Shown: positions 10,246 through 21,021 of the stretch, piece by piece
Layout: each line of letters opens with the position of its first letter
How positions within the stretch are numbered: the first letter of the stretch is position 1
Source: Larix kaempferi
Taxonomy: Eukaryota > Streptophyta > Pinopsida > Pinales > Pinaceae
Direction of reading: 5' to 3'
NCBI GenBank assembly: GCA_027924585.1
Contig: BSBM01001383.1
Span: 1 to 64,000 of the forward strand
DNA: 64,000 nucleotides
The notes under the pieces: generated by a model
What the model was told of the DNA's origin: nothing
The model's input: only the letters and a program-made list of their open reading frames with translations
The model's database searches: none
Program-made: the position numbers and the translations under genes

Positions 10246-11138
10246 ATTTCGAGCATTCTTCTTTTACTTCGAGCTCGTTAAAAACAGTAAGTAAGTTACG
10301 AGCAGTCTTCCACCTTTCCTTCGAGCTCGTTAAAAACAGTAAGGAGGCTACGAGCATTCTTCTCTTACTTCGAGCTCGTTAAAAACAGTAAGTAGGTCAC
10401 GAGAAGTCTTCCACCTTTCCTTCGACCTCGTTAAAAACAGTAAGGAAGTTGTGAGCATTTTCCTATCTCCTTTGAGCTCGTTAAAAACAGTAAGGAAGTT
10501 GTGAGCATTTTCCTATCTCCTTTGAGCTCGTTAAAAACAGTAAGGAGGTCATGATTTTACTTTTCCGGACTCGTTAAACCTTTACGGAAAAGATCCCTAT
10601 GGAGTTCTTTTAAGCCCTTTTCAGACTCCTTAAATAGGAAAAGTTTGCCGAGCATAGTTGTCTTTTCGGGCTCGTTAAAATAACTGAACCGACATCCACT
10701 TAGGTATAGAATTACTCCTTTTCCGGGCCTTGGTGGATAATTTACGGAAAAGGTATACTCTAGGTATACTCTTGTATGCGCTAGAAGAGTTCTTCTTCCA
10801 TCATTTTACACTTTTTCGGGGAAGGAGACTAACTTTACGAAAAAGGACCTTTGGAGTTGTCTTTAGGGTTTTCAGACTCTCGAAATGTGAAAACACCAAG
10901 CAAGCACATACCAATCCGGGCTCGATATAAAATCCACGGATAGGTGTATAGAGGACTGTTTAAGTTTTTCAACTCTATAAGCAAGAAAACTCCGCCGAGC
11001 ACAGACCAATCCGGGCTCGATATAAAATCCACGGATAGGTGTATGGAGTTTTATTCTAGGTTTTTCAGACTCCTTAAATATGAAAATACCGTCGAGCATG
11101 CTCTAGTTCTTTGTCAAGCTCGTTAAAAAATGACAAAG
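10246..11138 (+). repeat. Array of stem-loops with conserved loop in T1 3' UTR
   Basis: About fifteen consecutive hairpins. The first six repeat every 49-52 bp and share CTCGTTAAAAACAGTAAG. Later ones have other stems around related loops: CTTTTCCG/CGGAAAAG (10560-10592), CCTTTTCCG/CGGAAAAGG (10717-10753), CTTTTTCG/CGAAAAAG (10811-10845), GTTTTCA/TGAAAAC (10868-10894), ATCCG/CGGAT (two copies) and CTTTGTCA/TGACAAAG (11109-11138). Loops recurrently contain ACTCGTTAAA or GGCTCGTTAAAA. Stems vary but stay complementary, which argues for RNA structure. Similar hairpins are in T3 (53302-53587) and G (36385-37007). Confidence 0.85.
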
Positions 11139-12378
11139 GAAAGGGAAGGGAATAATGTTAAAATATCTTTCAATATGATGGCAGCAAGTCAACTATCTCC
11201 TTGAACAAAGCACCTGTTATGAGTCTTTCAAACAAGTTGGGTTCTAGCGTTGGCCTTAGGGTAAACTTGATCTCAGAGTTCCTACTCCTCCGTTTGGTTA
11301 GTCTTCCAATCATTTGGAGAATCTGTTAATGTCTCCTACATTGCAGACTTGCATCGTGGTCTCTTTGTGTTCAAAGCTGCCTAAGTCACTCTTGTGTCGT
11401 GCTCACTGTTCAAGGATACAACCTGTGTCGGCCATTCTGCAGTTGCCTTGACCTCATGTGTCGGCCATTCCTTGGTGTCAGTATGTTTCATCATGTGTTT
11501 AGTCCTACTCCAAATCAGCTCATACCTTTTGAGTGTCCCTCGTGTTGGATGATGGAGGATGCATTAAGGCCTCCCTTCCAACGGAATTCTTCCCATCGAC
11601 TTCAACTCATTGTGCTCTGGGAATGAAGTTTAGAGTTTCGGTTAGTACCTTGGGGATTGCAGTCATTAGTGGCAGTTTCCCTCGCTATTGGATAGATGGG
11701 AATACATCAATGTCTCCTATCCGATGGATTCTTCAAGTGTTCGACGGCAAGACCATCTATTCGCACTTGCTTGAATGTACTAGGTACCTTGGGTTCCATT
11801 TTCATTATTGGTGGACACCCTCGCGTTTGTTAACGGTATACATCAATGACCGGTAATCAAACGATACCTCCCATGTTCGACAACAGCTCATTTATTCGCA
11901 TGGATAGGTTTGTACCTTGGGTTGTTTTTGGATGAAGACCTTGGGATCCTTGATAGCATCACCTCATTTATGTTATCGCCCAAGTTGCGCAAGACTGAGC
12001 CCTACTCCTTTTGGCTCTTGATGAGACATAGATCCAGCTTGTTCTCTATGGCTATGTTCTCTAGTTTTGACATAGATCCACCTTGTATTTATGTGGCTAT
12101 GTTTCGACTTATGTTCCTCATGGATCCACGCTTGTATTTTAGTGGCCATGATATATGCATCAGTATTTGGATCGTTATTGTATCCTCTTGGAGATCATGT
12201 TCCACCATTTGAACATGGACAGTTACCCCATGGATAAGTTTGTCTGACTTTGCCTTTGCTTTCAGGTACTTCATTTGAGCCTATGATTCTTGGTTTCTCC
12301 GTTCCTCCACGATTCAACTCTTTTTTATTTATAATGTATTTCGGCCATCGTTTCCTATACTCCCTCTGACCTCATACA
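11139..12378 (+). other. T1 distal 3' UTR with bulged hairpins
   Basis: No credible coding region. It contains three bulged hairpins: ACATAG-AT-CCA with TGGCTATGT (12026-12057), ACATAG-AT-CCAC with GTGGCTATGT (12070-12102) and CATGG-AT-CCAC with GTGGCCATG (12119-12150). Each has an unpaired AT on the 5' side and a TTGTATT- or CTTGT-type loop. Another hairpin is CATGTTC/GAACATG near 12197. A stretch around 11827-11857 (TTAACGGTATACATCAATGA) is shared with the 3' UTR of element G, confirming homology of the two 3' regions. Confidence 0.75.
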
Positions 12379-12390
12379 TTAGGGGGCATC
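12379..12390 (+). other. T1 polypurine tract
   Basis: The sequence TTAGGGGGCATC directly abuts the 3' LTR at 12391. The sister elements have AGGGGGCAATC (T3) and TGGGGGCATTC (G) at the same place, so GGGGGCAWTC before the LTR is a shared signature of plus-strand priming. Confidence 0.85.
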
Positions 12391-13445
12391 TGTTATAGCT
12401 TGAAATGACACCTCTCCATCCGTGACGACACTTGTTTCCCTTGGTCGCATGACGACACTTCTTGAGATCAAGTTCAGTCACACAACAGGACATTTGTGGA
12501 TGGAGGAGTCATTTGGGACACTAAAAATGGTTGAAATTACCTCATTCTTGACCCATTTGATGTATATGACCCTTAGGAACATTTTTCCAGACCAAACTAT
12601 CTCCTGAAAATGAGCAGAAAAGCCTGTTTTTGGCCATTTTTCACTATGAGCGCGACTCTACTGTTATAATAGTAGCGTGTGTACGCGACTTTACCTCATT
12701 CAAAGTAGCGCCCATTGCCATATGTACGCGACTTTGTCTACTATAGAGTAGAGTACACACCTGTTTTGGTCAAAATCTCGAAATTCGAGTAAGTTAAGTT
12801 GGTTGGGAAACCTCTTGAGTGGTTATAACTTCTTTTCCTCTTCCTCATTGATTATATAAGGAGGGTAGAAGGGTCATGTGAGGGGAATAAGCCTAATTGC
12901 AAAGTTATGCTGGAGGAATGGAGACCCTCATCCCCCTCTCTTGTGCTTCAGTTTTGATAAACCCTAGTACAATTGCTTAGAGGTTGGGATCCTTGGAGAA
13001 CGGAAGCAGGAGATCTTGAATCTAGGTTTCGTGAAGTGCCAAGCTTGAAGGAAGGTATAACTTTATGTACTTGCTTTCATTCATTAATAAAGATCAGACG
13101 TTCTTCTCTTTCCAAATATGACCTATTAATGTGTCTTGGATTTGATTACAGTTTGTTTATAATCTGATGTCTCTTTCTATTATGAATATCAGTCTTATAT
13201 GTGTAGTCAAATGTATTTGAGAAAGGTATCAAGTTGTTTTGCAGGTCTGGGCATTGCGACATTGAATAAGCATTGAAGAGCGAGGGAGGCAAAGCTAGGA
13301 TCAACCTTCTGAATAAGGTGCCTACATATCTAAACCCTAATCTCTTCATTTATTTGTTATACTTGTAGAATGCTTGTAAGTCTATCTTTATCACCGTAAG
13401 TTGGTAGTTTCTCCCCTGAACTATAGGTGCATTTTCCCCACAACA
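12391..13445 (+). repeat. T1 3' LTR
   Basis: This 1055-bp copy is nearly identical to 4173-5234. Most differences are single-base indels in short homopolymers, which could partly be assembly errors. The TATA box is at 12852-12861. It ends CAACA and is followed by the TSD. Confidence 0.97.
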
Positions 13446-13450
13446 CTGGG
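13446..13450. repeat. Right target-site duplication of T1 (CTGGG)
   Basis: An exact copy of 4168-4172, located immediately after the 3' LTR. Confidence 0.97.
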
Positions 13451-15470
13451 GGCACTGCATAGCATATTGTTGCGTGTTATACCCATATGTGTTTCCCGGG
13501 GGGTACTGCTGGAAGTTCTGTGGGTAGTAAGCCATCTGGTTAACCGGTTGAGTGTTGGTAATCGGTTGGTGGATGTTCTGCTGAGTGGGGATGGTAGGTA
13601 TGGTACCCTGGGGTTGCTGAAACCCAGGAATGGTTGCTACTCCTGGTTGGGAAAAATTTCCTTGGAGTTGTTGTGTTCCAAGAATGTTACCACTATATTG
13701 AGTAAGTGGAGGGTTTCCCATAGCAGGGTTGGGGGGTGGCTGTGACAGTGGTGTCCATGGAAGGTTCGTTCCTCCTTGAGGAACGTGTGAAAATTGAAGG
13801 GATGGGTTCCATGGAGTTGTAGCAGCTGAAGGATAAGGGAAGTTGGAGTTCGGGTTGGGGGGAATCTGAGATTGCCCCCCAGCTGGGTTCCAGTTTCCAA
13901 ATAGTGAGTACCCCTCACTCTGTGGGATTTGAGGTTCCCAAGGAGGAAGCGTACCTGACGGGGGATGTTGAGGATGAGGCCCGGTTGGAAAACCGATATA
14001 AGGCTGTCCGCTGCCAGGTGTGTTGTACATACCATACTGAGCAGATGCTGCTAGTTGGGAGGGTTATTGGATGGATCCAATGGGTTGTCCTCCAGCAGAT
14101 GGGTTGGATGGCCCCATAGGAGGAGGTTGTTGACTAGGAACGAGGTTCCCAACAAAGGATTGTCTTCCAGCCGGTTGGGTTGATGGCCCACCAGGAGGAG
14201 TTTGGTTGTTGGAGTTGGGGACCACGGCAGTCGGTTGTCCACCTCCTGAGATAGTGTAGATAGTGGCCGAAGGTGAACCTCTGGTCAAAACAGAAGATCC
14301 AGCAGTATGACTTGGTGTTCTTCCGCCGCTAGCCAAATACGATAGTGTCGATTGGCCAACAACACCAAAAGTGTCGATTTGTGGAGGGGGTCTTCCATAT
14401 CTGATAGGCGAGGACGGAGAAAAAATTGGGTTATCCCTCATAGAATGTGCACCAAACATGGGTGATGGCAACAAATGTGGGGAATTTAACTGAGGGGTAT
14501 CGGGGGTATCGTTCATAGCGTGTTCAATGATAGGAGGACTATCGAAGACTGGGTCCAAGTTCATGTCCTGGAAAGGGTTTTCGGGGTCCGGCGGGAACCT
14601 AGGTATGGTCACGTCTGAAGGTCCAGAGCTGTCTGCATAGGAGTGATGAAACTCTGTGCTAGACGAGAGATTGGGATCCCGATAGTCGGGAGGACGGGTA
14701 ACAGGGGGATATCTAGAAGCTGTCGAGAGCATTTGCTCTATGTCGCGTTTAAACTATGCCGATGCTAATGGGGAATTTGCTAGACTAACCATACTAGACT
14801 GAATGGAGGCCATGATCTCATGTCCTGGAGGGAGGTTGGGGAGAGATATGGTACGAGGTACGTTGCTGGAAGAACTGGTTTCCTGCGGATGAACACTGGA
14901 TGGCGTGGTGATAATAGGTGGAAGTTCCACCTGGGAAGTGATAAAGCCATAATCGGGTTCAAAAGGTGTGTCAGGAAGTCGAGTATCTTCAATAATTTCG
15001 ACATACCCGCCCGAGACTGAAATCAAGCCAGGTATATGCTTGTCAGACCCTTCGGTGGTGCCAACAAATCCGTCTGTGTCATCGTGAAAAGTTTCTGGTG
15101 GAAGGGAGGTGTTGACATCAGGTAGGACGATGACCTCTGGTCTAGTATTTTGGGCTGTACTAGATTTAGCCGCTGTAATGTTGTCAACTGTGGGAGATAT
15201 ATTTGGAATAACAGTGGGTGAAGTGACAGTGGGAATATCATATATGTTAGTGATTGCAGAAGCTGCAAGAGATTCTGAGACTGTGCTGTGAGTAACGGTT
15301 ACAGATGGAACTAAAGATGTAGTATGTATCGGCAGTGGAATGTTCCCTCGACCAACACCGCGGCCAGGAGGAGCGGGAATGTGTGATGCAGGTGGACCGG
15401 AGGTCCGTGGCGGTGGTGGTGGTGGGATTTTGCCCTGTACTCGTCGTGATCTCCGTGGTGGTTCTGACAT
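13451..15470 (-). pseudogene. gag: Proline-rich N-terminal part of Gag, element B
   Basis: The frame starts MSEPPRRSRRVQGKIPPPPP at 15470 and runs in one register to the T1 insertion, broken only by two in-frame stops near 14754 and 14064. The protein is Pro/Ser/Thr/Gln/Gly-rich without a compact domain; the last part is very rich in Pro-Gln-Asn (…QFSHVPQGG…NTQPVNQMAYYPQ). It leads directly into the gag core on the other side of T1 (4167). T3 has the equivalent start (FRRSRRLQGELP near 58820) but with ATT where the ATG would be. The long disordered N-terminus is probably a real gag extension of this family rather than a separate gene. Confidence 0.8.
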
Positions 15471-17293
15471 GATGGTAGGAAAATGAAATCCGGGGGCAGT
15501 TTCGTAACAAAGAACTCAAAAACTCTAATGCAGCCGAGTGTGTAGAAGAGGAGCTAGAAAAAGCAAGGCTCGTAGGCCAAAAAAGCAAGCTCTAAAATCT
15601 ATACTGAGACCGGTGTCTCAGTAAGCGAGCTGAGAAAAATAATGGCCAGAATGCCAACAAGCAGTCACTAAAAAAAGAAAAATGACCCTCTATAAAGATG
15701 AGATAACAAGCAAACTCCTAACTAAGAGCTGGAGACCTCAACAAGCTGTATCCTTCGCAAGGTGATGAAATCCAAGTCGAACAATACAACGTGAGAGACC
15801 AACATGAGAAGGATATCCCTCTACCGAAAGGGATCCTGGGTAAAAGAGCCCTAGTAGAAAAGTCACTAAGCTACCTCGTTCATGACACGTTGGAAAAGGT
15901 TTTGGGCACTTCTGCCTTATCACCCTTGCATTACTATGAATTACAAGGAAGACAATGATCGATGTTGCCTTAGGGCTAAGTGGAGTGCGGCATTCCACAG
16001 AGTCCGTCCGGTTCTCAATCTCGTGGCCGTTTAACCCCTGAAAGTTAAAAACAGTCAGGAGGCCCCTACATAAACTGGCTGTGACCGTGTCAATAAATAC
16101 TAGAGGATTTTAGTTCTCTAGACGACAACAACTATGTCTCCGATGAAAATGACAAGGGGGAATTATTTTGATGCCTATCCCCGGTGTCCTACCTGACTAC
16201 CAAATTCTTTTGATTTCCTAAAGTGAGGTTAATGTTGGTTTAGTTAGGGAGATTAATTTTAGTGGTTGTATTACTCAATCGGGTAAATGGATGTGAAACT
16301 TGGTGGTGTTGTGACGACCCAAACCATGCAAGTGAGAATGAATCGAAATAAGCCTTGTATTCGATGAAAACTAGCTATGGAAGAGAGAGAGTTCTTCGAT
16401 CATAAATGTATGAAACTTTCACAAGCAATTAAAACCAAAAACAATTTCTTTTTCTTTTTCTTTTGTAAATAGAGCCAAACTGAAATAAACACTTCTTTCC
16501 AATTCACTGATCTTACAACTAAGATGCTTAAAAAAATGAGAATTTCTGTGGCAAATTTCAATGGTTCACTTCCTAATGCACAATAATACTGCTAGACCAT
16601 TTTAATCAAAACAACACAAATGTTTTCCAATGATAATTTTCAATATGGATTTTAATGATAATAATGGAAACAATGTGACTATGAAAGCTACATGATCCAG
16701 TAAAAGAGAACAGTAGTAATGGTCTGGTTGTGATGAGAAGATCAAGCCAATGCAATCAAACTGAAGGGGTGACCCAATGTGCAAATAATGCCACTAACTC
16801 ACAAAATAATCAAGCTCACAAAAGAAATAAACACACCGCAAAGATTGAGTAATGAACAGGATGGTAACAGGCAACAGGAAACACCAACTAAGGCAGAGAA
16901 AAATGAAAAATGACTCAGGAAACCAAGCAGGGAAGGAAAAAATTAACAGTATGCAGACACTACCGCGTGGCAGAGTAAGACTAGAGCGCGGTACTGTTAC
17001 ACTACCGCTCTGGTAAGAATGCCGAATATGCGGTACTACCACGCTGTGGTCAATGCTTAGGGCGCGGTACTGTTGCAAAGTATGGAAAAACGCAACCTTT
17101 GAAAAGAAAGATGAATTTTTCAGGGTTGTTGCAGACCCAGAGGACTCACTGATCACACAGGGAGGAAAAATACAGAGAGGAGGGGTGAATAAAGGTCAAA
17201 GAGACCAAAATTGAATACTAGTTTGAAGAGAAAGAAAAAATCACAATAAAAAAATGGGTGAAAGTGAACTCAATCAATCAAATGGAGTTCAAA
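15471..17293 (-). other. Leader of element B
   Basis: Between the PBS and the gag start there are no credible genes; short ORFs have no domains. The 15740-16150 part is homologous to the T3 leader. The 16950-17090 part contains repeated ACTACCGCG/GCGCGGTACT motifs. The remainder is A-rich on the plus strand. Confidence 0.65.
16955..17090 (-). repeat. GCGCGGTAC palindrome-type array in the B leader
   Basis: The motifs ACTACCGCG, GAGCGCGGTACTGTT, ACTACCGCTC, TGCGGTACTACCACGC and GGGCGCGGTACTGTTGC are packed into about 130 bp. Both orientations of ACCGC occur, so pairing between copies is possible. It is at the same leader position as the arrays in T1 and T3. Confidence 0.75.
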
Positions 17294-17308
17294 CCAGCGG
17301 AGTCGCCA
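17294..17308 (-). other. Primer-binding site of element B
   Basis: The minus strand reads TGGCGACTCCGCTGG, four bases inside the LTR end at 17313. It is the same PBS core as in T1 and T3. Confidence 0.85.
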
Positions 17309-17312
17309 TTCT

Positions 17313-18268
17313 TGTTGGTACAATTTTTCCCTACGGATAAGTAAAAATTCTCTTAGATTAAAGTAGACTTTAACTGACTCTAAACTAAGACAAAAACTAA
17401 ACAAATGCTACCTTGAATTCCTAGATCTAAATAGACATCTCAAGATTAAAGCACTAGAAGAAGTAGAAGAAATCTAACTAACCTTCAATCCAATCGCTTG
17501 TCTTTATGGTTGCTCCAATTTCCAAGTCCTCACGAATGAACTTGTCAAAATGAAACCAAGATACAAGCATATACAATTCTCTAGCCACTTGAAATATGAG
17601 TTAGGATCTACATATACAATAGATACAAATCATATCATTGAAACAAAATCAATACATGTGATTTGGGAAACAAGACAAGTTATGTTCTATTATCAACTTG
17701 AAGTCACTTACAATGGTTGCTTGATATCCAAGCCAATTTCCAGCTCCAAGTGCTTCCTCCTCTAGCTATCTCCACAAAGCTTCAAGATCATAAGTTTGAT
17801 GTCTCCAAGAGTCCTCCGTTTTGCTCAGGGAATGCCTTTCTCTTATAGTGTGTGGTAGGGTTAACCAACAAAAGAGAAGGGTGGATCTTGGGAGAGTTTA
17901 GTGGATCAGACCTACTAATCACAGAAAGTGAGTTAGGATCGAATCAGGGACACCAATCCTCAACAATCTCTCGAAAATCAAAAACCCACAAGCCATGGCA
18001 AAAAGGCTAAAAAAAAGTGTACCGTGCCTCTAGAACAGAGCATAACGCGGTAGTACCACGTGGCAAAGAAAGAGCATAGTGCGGTAGTACGGACTATCGC
18101 GCTCCTAAGATGGAGCAAGGCGCGGTAGTGAGGGTAAATGAAGTCTCAACTATTTTGATTCTTGACAGGGTAGGTTTTCCTTCAAGGATCACTCATCATT
18201 TTTCTCTTTTGGATGTTTTAAGCAGTAGGGGAAGTGTCGTCAACTCTTTTCGTGGTGAAGATGCGACA
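17313..18268 (-). repeat. 5' LTR of element B
   Basis: On the plus strand it begins TGTTGGTACAA next to the PBS and ends GATGCGACA. The minus-strand start TGTCGCATCTTCACC and the nearby TTGACGACACTT resemble the T1 LTR start, which supports the 18268 boundary. Minus-strand CACTATAAGAGAA near 17838-17852 is a candidate TATA box. A GCGGTAGT-rich cluster lies at 18020-18135. The partner LTR is outside the window, so the boundary rests on structure and not on a pairwise match. Confidence 0.7.
18020..18135 (-). repeat. GCGGTAGT cluster in the B LTR
   Basis: Repeated AACGCGGTAGTACCACG, TGCGGTAGTACGG, ATCGCGCTC and GGCGCGGTAGTGAGG occur within about 115 bp, upstream of the candidate TATA box on the minus strand. 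The motif matches the leader array of the same element (16955-17090). Confidence 0.7.
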
Positions 18269-18528
18269 CTGTGAAATATGGAGGTATAACAAAAAGTAAA
18301 TTAACTACTCGTTGGATGGGTCCATATGAAATTGTTACAGCTTTTGATAATGGATCCATTAAAATTAAGACAATTGACGATTCTCAAATTTCCTTTGTTG
18401 TAAATGGACATAGACTTAGACTTTATCATCAACCAATATCTAAACAAGATTTTGTGCAGAATGCCTTACAACGGGAGGAAATGGAGCTGGTAGAAGAGGA
18501 AGTCATTCCTCCTTTTCCTGGTTCTTGA
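18269..18528 (+). pseudogene. pol: Integrase C-terminal (GPY/F-like) end of gypsy element D
   Basis: The translated piece reads KYGGITKSKLTTRWMGPYEI…FVVNGHRLRLYHQP and ends in an acidic tail EELVEEEVIPPFPGS-like segment at the stop at 18528. RW-x-GPY followed by an NGHRL-type motif is typical of the C-terminal domain of Ty3/gypsy integrases; T2 has MHWLGPYHI and NGHRLKPY at the same place. The 5' part is missing because the LTR of B abuts it. Only about 85 codons survive, without stops. Confidence 0.8.
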
Positions 18529-19344
18529 ATTATTTTGGGTTATCTTCCTTTGTATATATGTAAATATGTTTTATTTTTCAATAATAAGAGTAATTTCTAA
18601 CAACTGATTGCATTTTTACAGGAAATTTATTAAGATCAACTTATAAATTTTTGTCAATTAAAACATGAAGACTCTTTTCCCTTCTTTAATTTTGAAAATT
18701 TTACATAACTTTCTTTGTACATATGTTTCGTTCTGAATAAATTTGAATAATCTAACAAGTGTTTTTTCCGCTTAATTACAAGAACCCTATCTTTGTAACC
18801 AACTCATGCAATATTATCTAAAAAGGGAAGTGCTCTAAAGAATGATACTTATGATTCTCCTTCTCTTTCTATTTTGTTGGAAATTGAAAATTTATAATGA
18901 AAAGATAAAGCATTCTTTAAATCATTTTTTAACCACTTTCTTCTATGATTCTGTATATCGTATTTGATTCAGACATGTACATTTCTGATTATCATTAGAA
19001 CATTTGCTTAAAAGACCTATTTTAATAATTATGATCTCCAAAAAGCTCTATCCTACACCTACGGATCATTGGCTCATCCTAGACTCATTATCAAAACTTG
19101 TCTCTGAAAGCATATTTAAAAGGTAGCTCAAAAGTTAATGATATTTCTATTTTGTGGGGAACATTACTGTCTTTTATGAAGAAGATGTACTGAGAGGTCA
19201 AAGAACAGCTTTAGGTTATTATCTTTTGACATGATCTATAATTTAGGCCATTATAAATAAAGTTACTCATAAGGTTCGTTCTAAAATTTTGAATTATGTG
19301 TTTAGCAGACTTAGCACACTCTAGTGCTAACCGACTTCCTTACA

Positions 19345-19371
19345 ATATATATATATATATATATATATATA
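19345..19371. repeat. (TA)n microsatellite
   Basis: About 13 uninterrupted AT dinucleotides immediately precede the hairpin array. Confidence 0.95.
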
Positions 19372-19378
19372 CGAAGCA

Positions 19379-19566
19379 AACCCGTTGGGGTACTGAAGAG
19401 GCTCGCTGGCAACGGGTCCATGCTAAGTAAAATCTTAAACAAGGAAGCTCGGTAAATGCAAGTAAACCCGTAAGGGTATTGAACAAACTCGCTGGCAGCG
19501 GGGCTATGCTTGCATGGTACCAAGATAAACCCACCGGGGTACTGAATAGGCCTACTGGCAGTGGGT
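19379..19566 (+). repeat. Three-copy covarying hairpin array in element D
   Basis: Each copy has the form ACCC-stem, GGGTA(C/T)TGAA…, CTGGCA, stem-GGGT. Copy 1 pairs AACCCGTTG (19379-19387) with CAACGGGT (19410-19417). Copy 2 pairs ACCCG with CGGGG (19464-19503). Copy 3 pairs ACCCAC (19529-19534) with GTGGGT (19561-19566). The CG pair of copy 1 is replaced by AT in copy 3, so the pairing is conserved while the sequence is not. Confidence 0.75.
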
Positions 19567-21021
19567 CAATATCGGGTAAAATAGGTTTGGTTAATGCATC
19601 GCTATCCACATGGCTCATAAAACCCTGAGTATGCAAACATTTGTTTAGGCCGATTATTTATACTGTCATTAGAGAATAGCTGTAAGTTGGACTTGGATCC
19701 AGTCATCTAATTCAACCAATACCTAGCATATGACTATCCTAGAAATGGGACCCATAATTATAGAAATCTCACAAGCTCTACGGTAAACCTTATCTATATT
19801 ATTTGGATGACAAGAAATCTTTACAATGAGTCATGGATGACTATTTTTCCTATGGCATTTTTCACATCAATTATCCCATCATTCTTCATATGGTCTTCTT
19901 AAGTATTGTTGTATTCTTTTTGATGAATGTACATATCTGAATCATCTACATTTATTAGTTAATATTTCATTTTCTTATAAAAATTACCACAATATTTTAG
20001 GCTATCGGCAAAAACTTTCAATTGCAAATATTAATCAATTTCTCTTTGATGGCTTGAGGACACGCCATATTTTTGGTTTGGGGGAGGATCATAACTGTTT
20101 TACTTTCTGAATGTGTATGAAAAAGTTTATTTATTTCTGATAAAGCGATAGGTTTTTTTCATGTTAATGCAAAAAGCAGAAGGAAGATTGTTCTAATCAA
20201 TGACAAATAAAGAAGGATGCAACTTAAAGTTCTAGAAAGCAAAATTTACAGCATCTTTTGTGCACTAACAGTCTTAGAAATTCCTTGCAAAATCAGCTTC
20301 AGTCAGCATCAATAAACAGATCTTGTACAGACAAAAGTTTGTATGAGGGGCTGAATGACGAGTCAAATGCCAATCCGAATGAGGTGACGAACAAAACAAA
20401 TGTATAACGATCTGAATGAAGTGCCGAATGAAACCATAACTTATAATGGCTTTATTAAACATTCCACGGTATCCAAATTTGAATATTATTGCTAAATCTA
20501 ATTGGCTAATCATGTCAGGAATCAATCAAACGTCAATTTCGCACGTGGTTGCATTTCCTTATCCATCTCGACTCCATTAAACGAATGGATTATGCATCAT
20601 TGCGATCTATAGAATCTTTGCATGATCACCATATGTTTCTAATAATTTTGTTGTACGACCTGCCATGATATTAATCAAGTTATCATGATCTCTCACGTAT
20701 CATCTATGCCTATAATTTCATCTCGAGAATTACATTCAACCTGTCCAAAGCTCGGCTTTGGGCACGGTTGAATATATCATGACTACACGTATTCTCTAAC
20801 TCACACATTTCTATGTTGGTGCTCGATTCAAGATCTTTGATAGGCGTGATCTCTTAAGCATGCCTACGACCGTTCAACCATTCAAACGGACTTCAATTTA
20901 AACTGACAACTGTGTGAATTTCGCTCCATTCTGTTCGCTGTCCATCTTTTCTGTTAAACCGTGTCTCCTGCATCTCTTGCATTCCTTGTACCTATCTGCA
21001 TCCCTCGACATCTGTCTAGTT

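Larger units (their letters stand above)
4173..13445 (+). mobile_element. T1: young non-autonomous Tat-like LTR retrotransposon
   Basis: The 9.27-kb element has LTRs at 4173-5234 and 12391-13445, TG…CA ends, a perfect TSD, a PBS at 5238-5255 and a PPT at 12379-12390. Internally it has a 2-kb leader, a single intact 976-codon ORF and a 2.1-kb 3' UTR full of stem-loops. The LTRs differ by only about three substitutions and a few single-base homopolymer indels (counted by eye), so insertion was very recent. There is no RT, RNase H or integrase anywhere inside. It therefore depended on another element's enzymes. It inserted into the gag gene of relic B in the opposite orientation. Confidence 0.95.
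13446..18268 (-). mobile_element. Gypsy relic B, right part (5' LTR, PBS, leader, gag N-terminus)
   Basis: From right to left on the minus strand: LTR 17313-18268, PBS 17294-17308, a leader with a GC-palindrome array, and the gag N-terminal ORF from 15470 to the T1 insertion. The leader around 15740-16150 resembles the T3 leader around 59150-59520 (shared GGTGATGAAATCCAAGTC, TATCCC(C/T)CTACCG and GATTTTAG segments), so B and T3 belong to related families. B itself inserted into element D at about 18268. Confidence 0.88.
18529..21021 (+). other. Noncoding stretch of element D after pol
   Basis: It is AT-rich with no credible ORF. It contains a (TA)n run at 19345-19371, a three-copy hairpin array at 19379-19566 and a G-rich tract GGTTTGGGGGAGGATC near 20080-20097. 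That tract resembles a polypurine tract and follows a GAGGACACGCC stretch. A second, better PPT is at 22509-22527, so the first may be an internal or ancestral tract. Confidence 0.6.

Noticed and set aside
10246-10560. CRISPR-like array: GAGCTCGTTAAAAACAGTAA repeated every ~50 bp with ~30-bp spacers
   Set aside because: The 'spacers' are themselves repeated, there are no cas genes, and the array lies inside a plant LTR retrotransposon 3' UTR. The hairpin interpretation fits better.
13350-13445. C-terminal 30 codons of the minus-strand gag ORF starting at 14030
   Set aside because: These codons lie in the T1 3' LTR; the true continuation is at 4167 on the other side of T1.
20049-20097. 3' LTR start of element D directly after GGTTTGGGGGAGGATC
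   Set aside because: No TG-type terminus follows and the accessory ORF and a better PPT-LTR junction lie downstream at 22509-22528.
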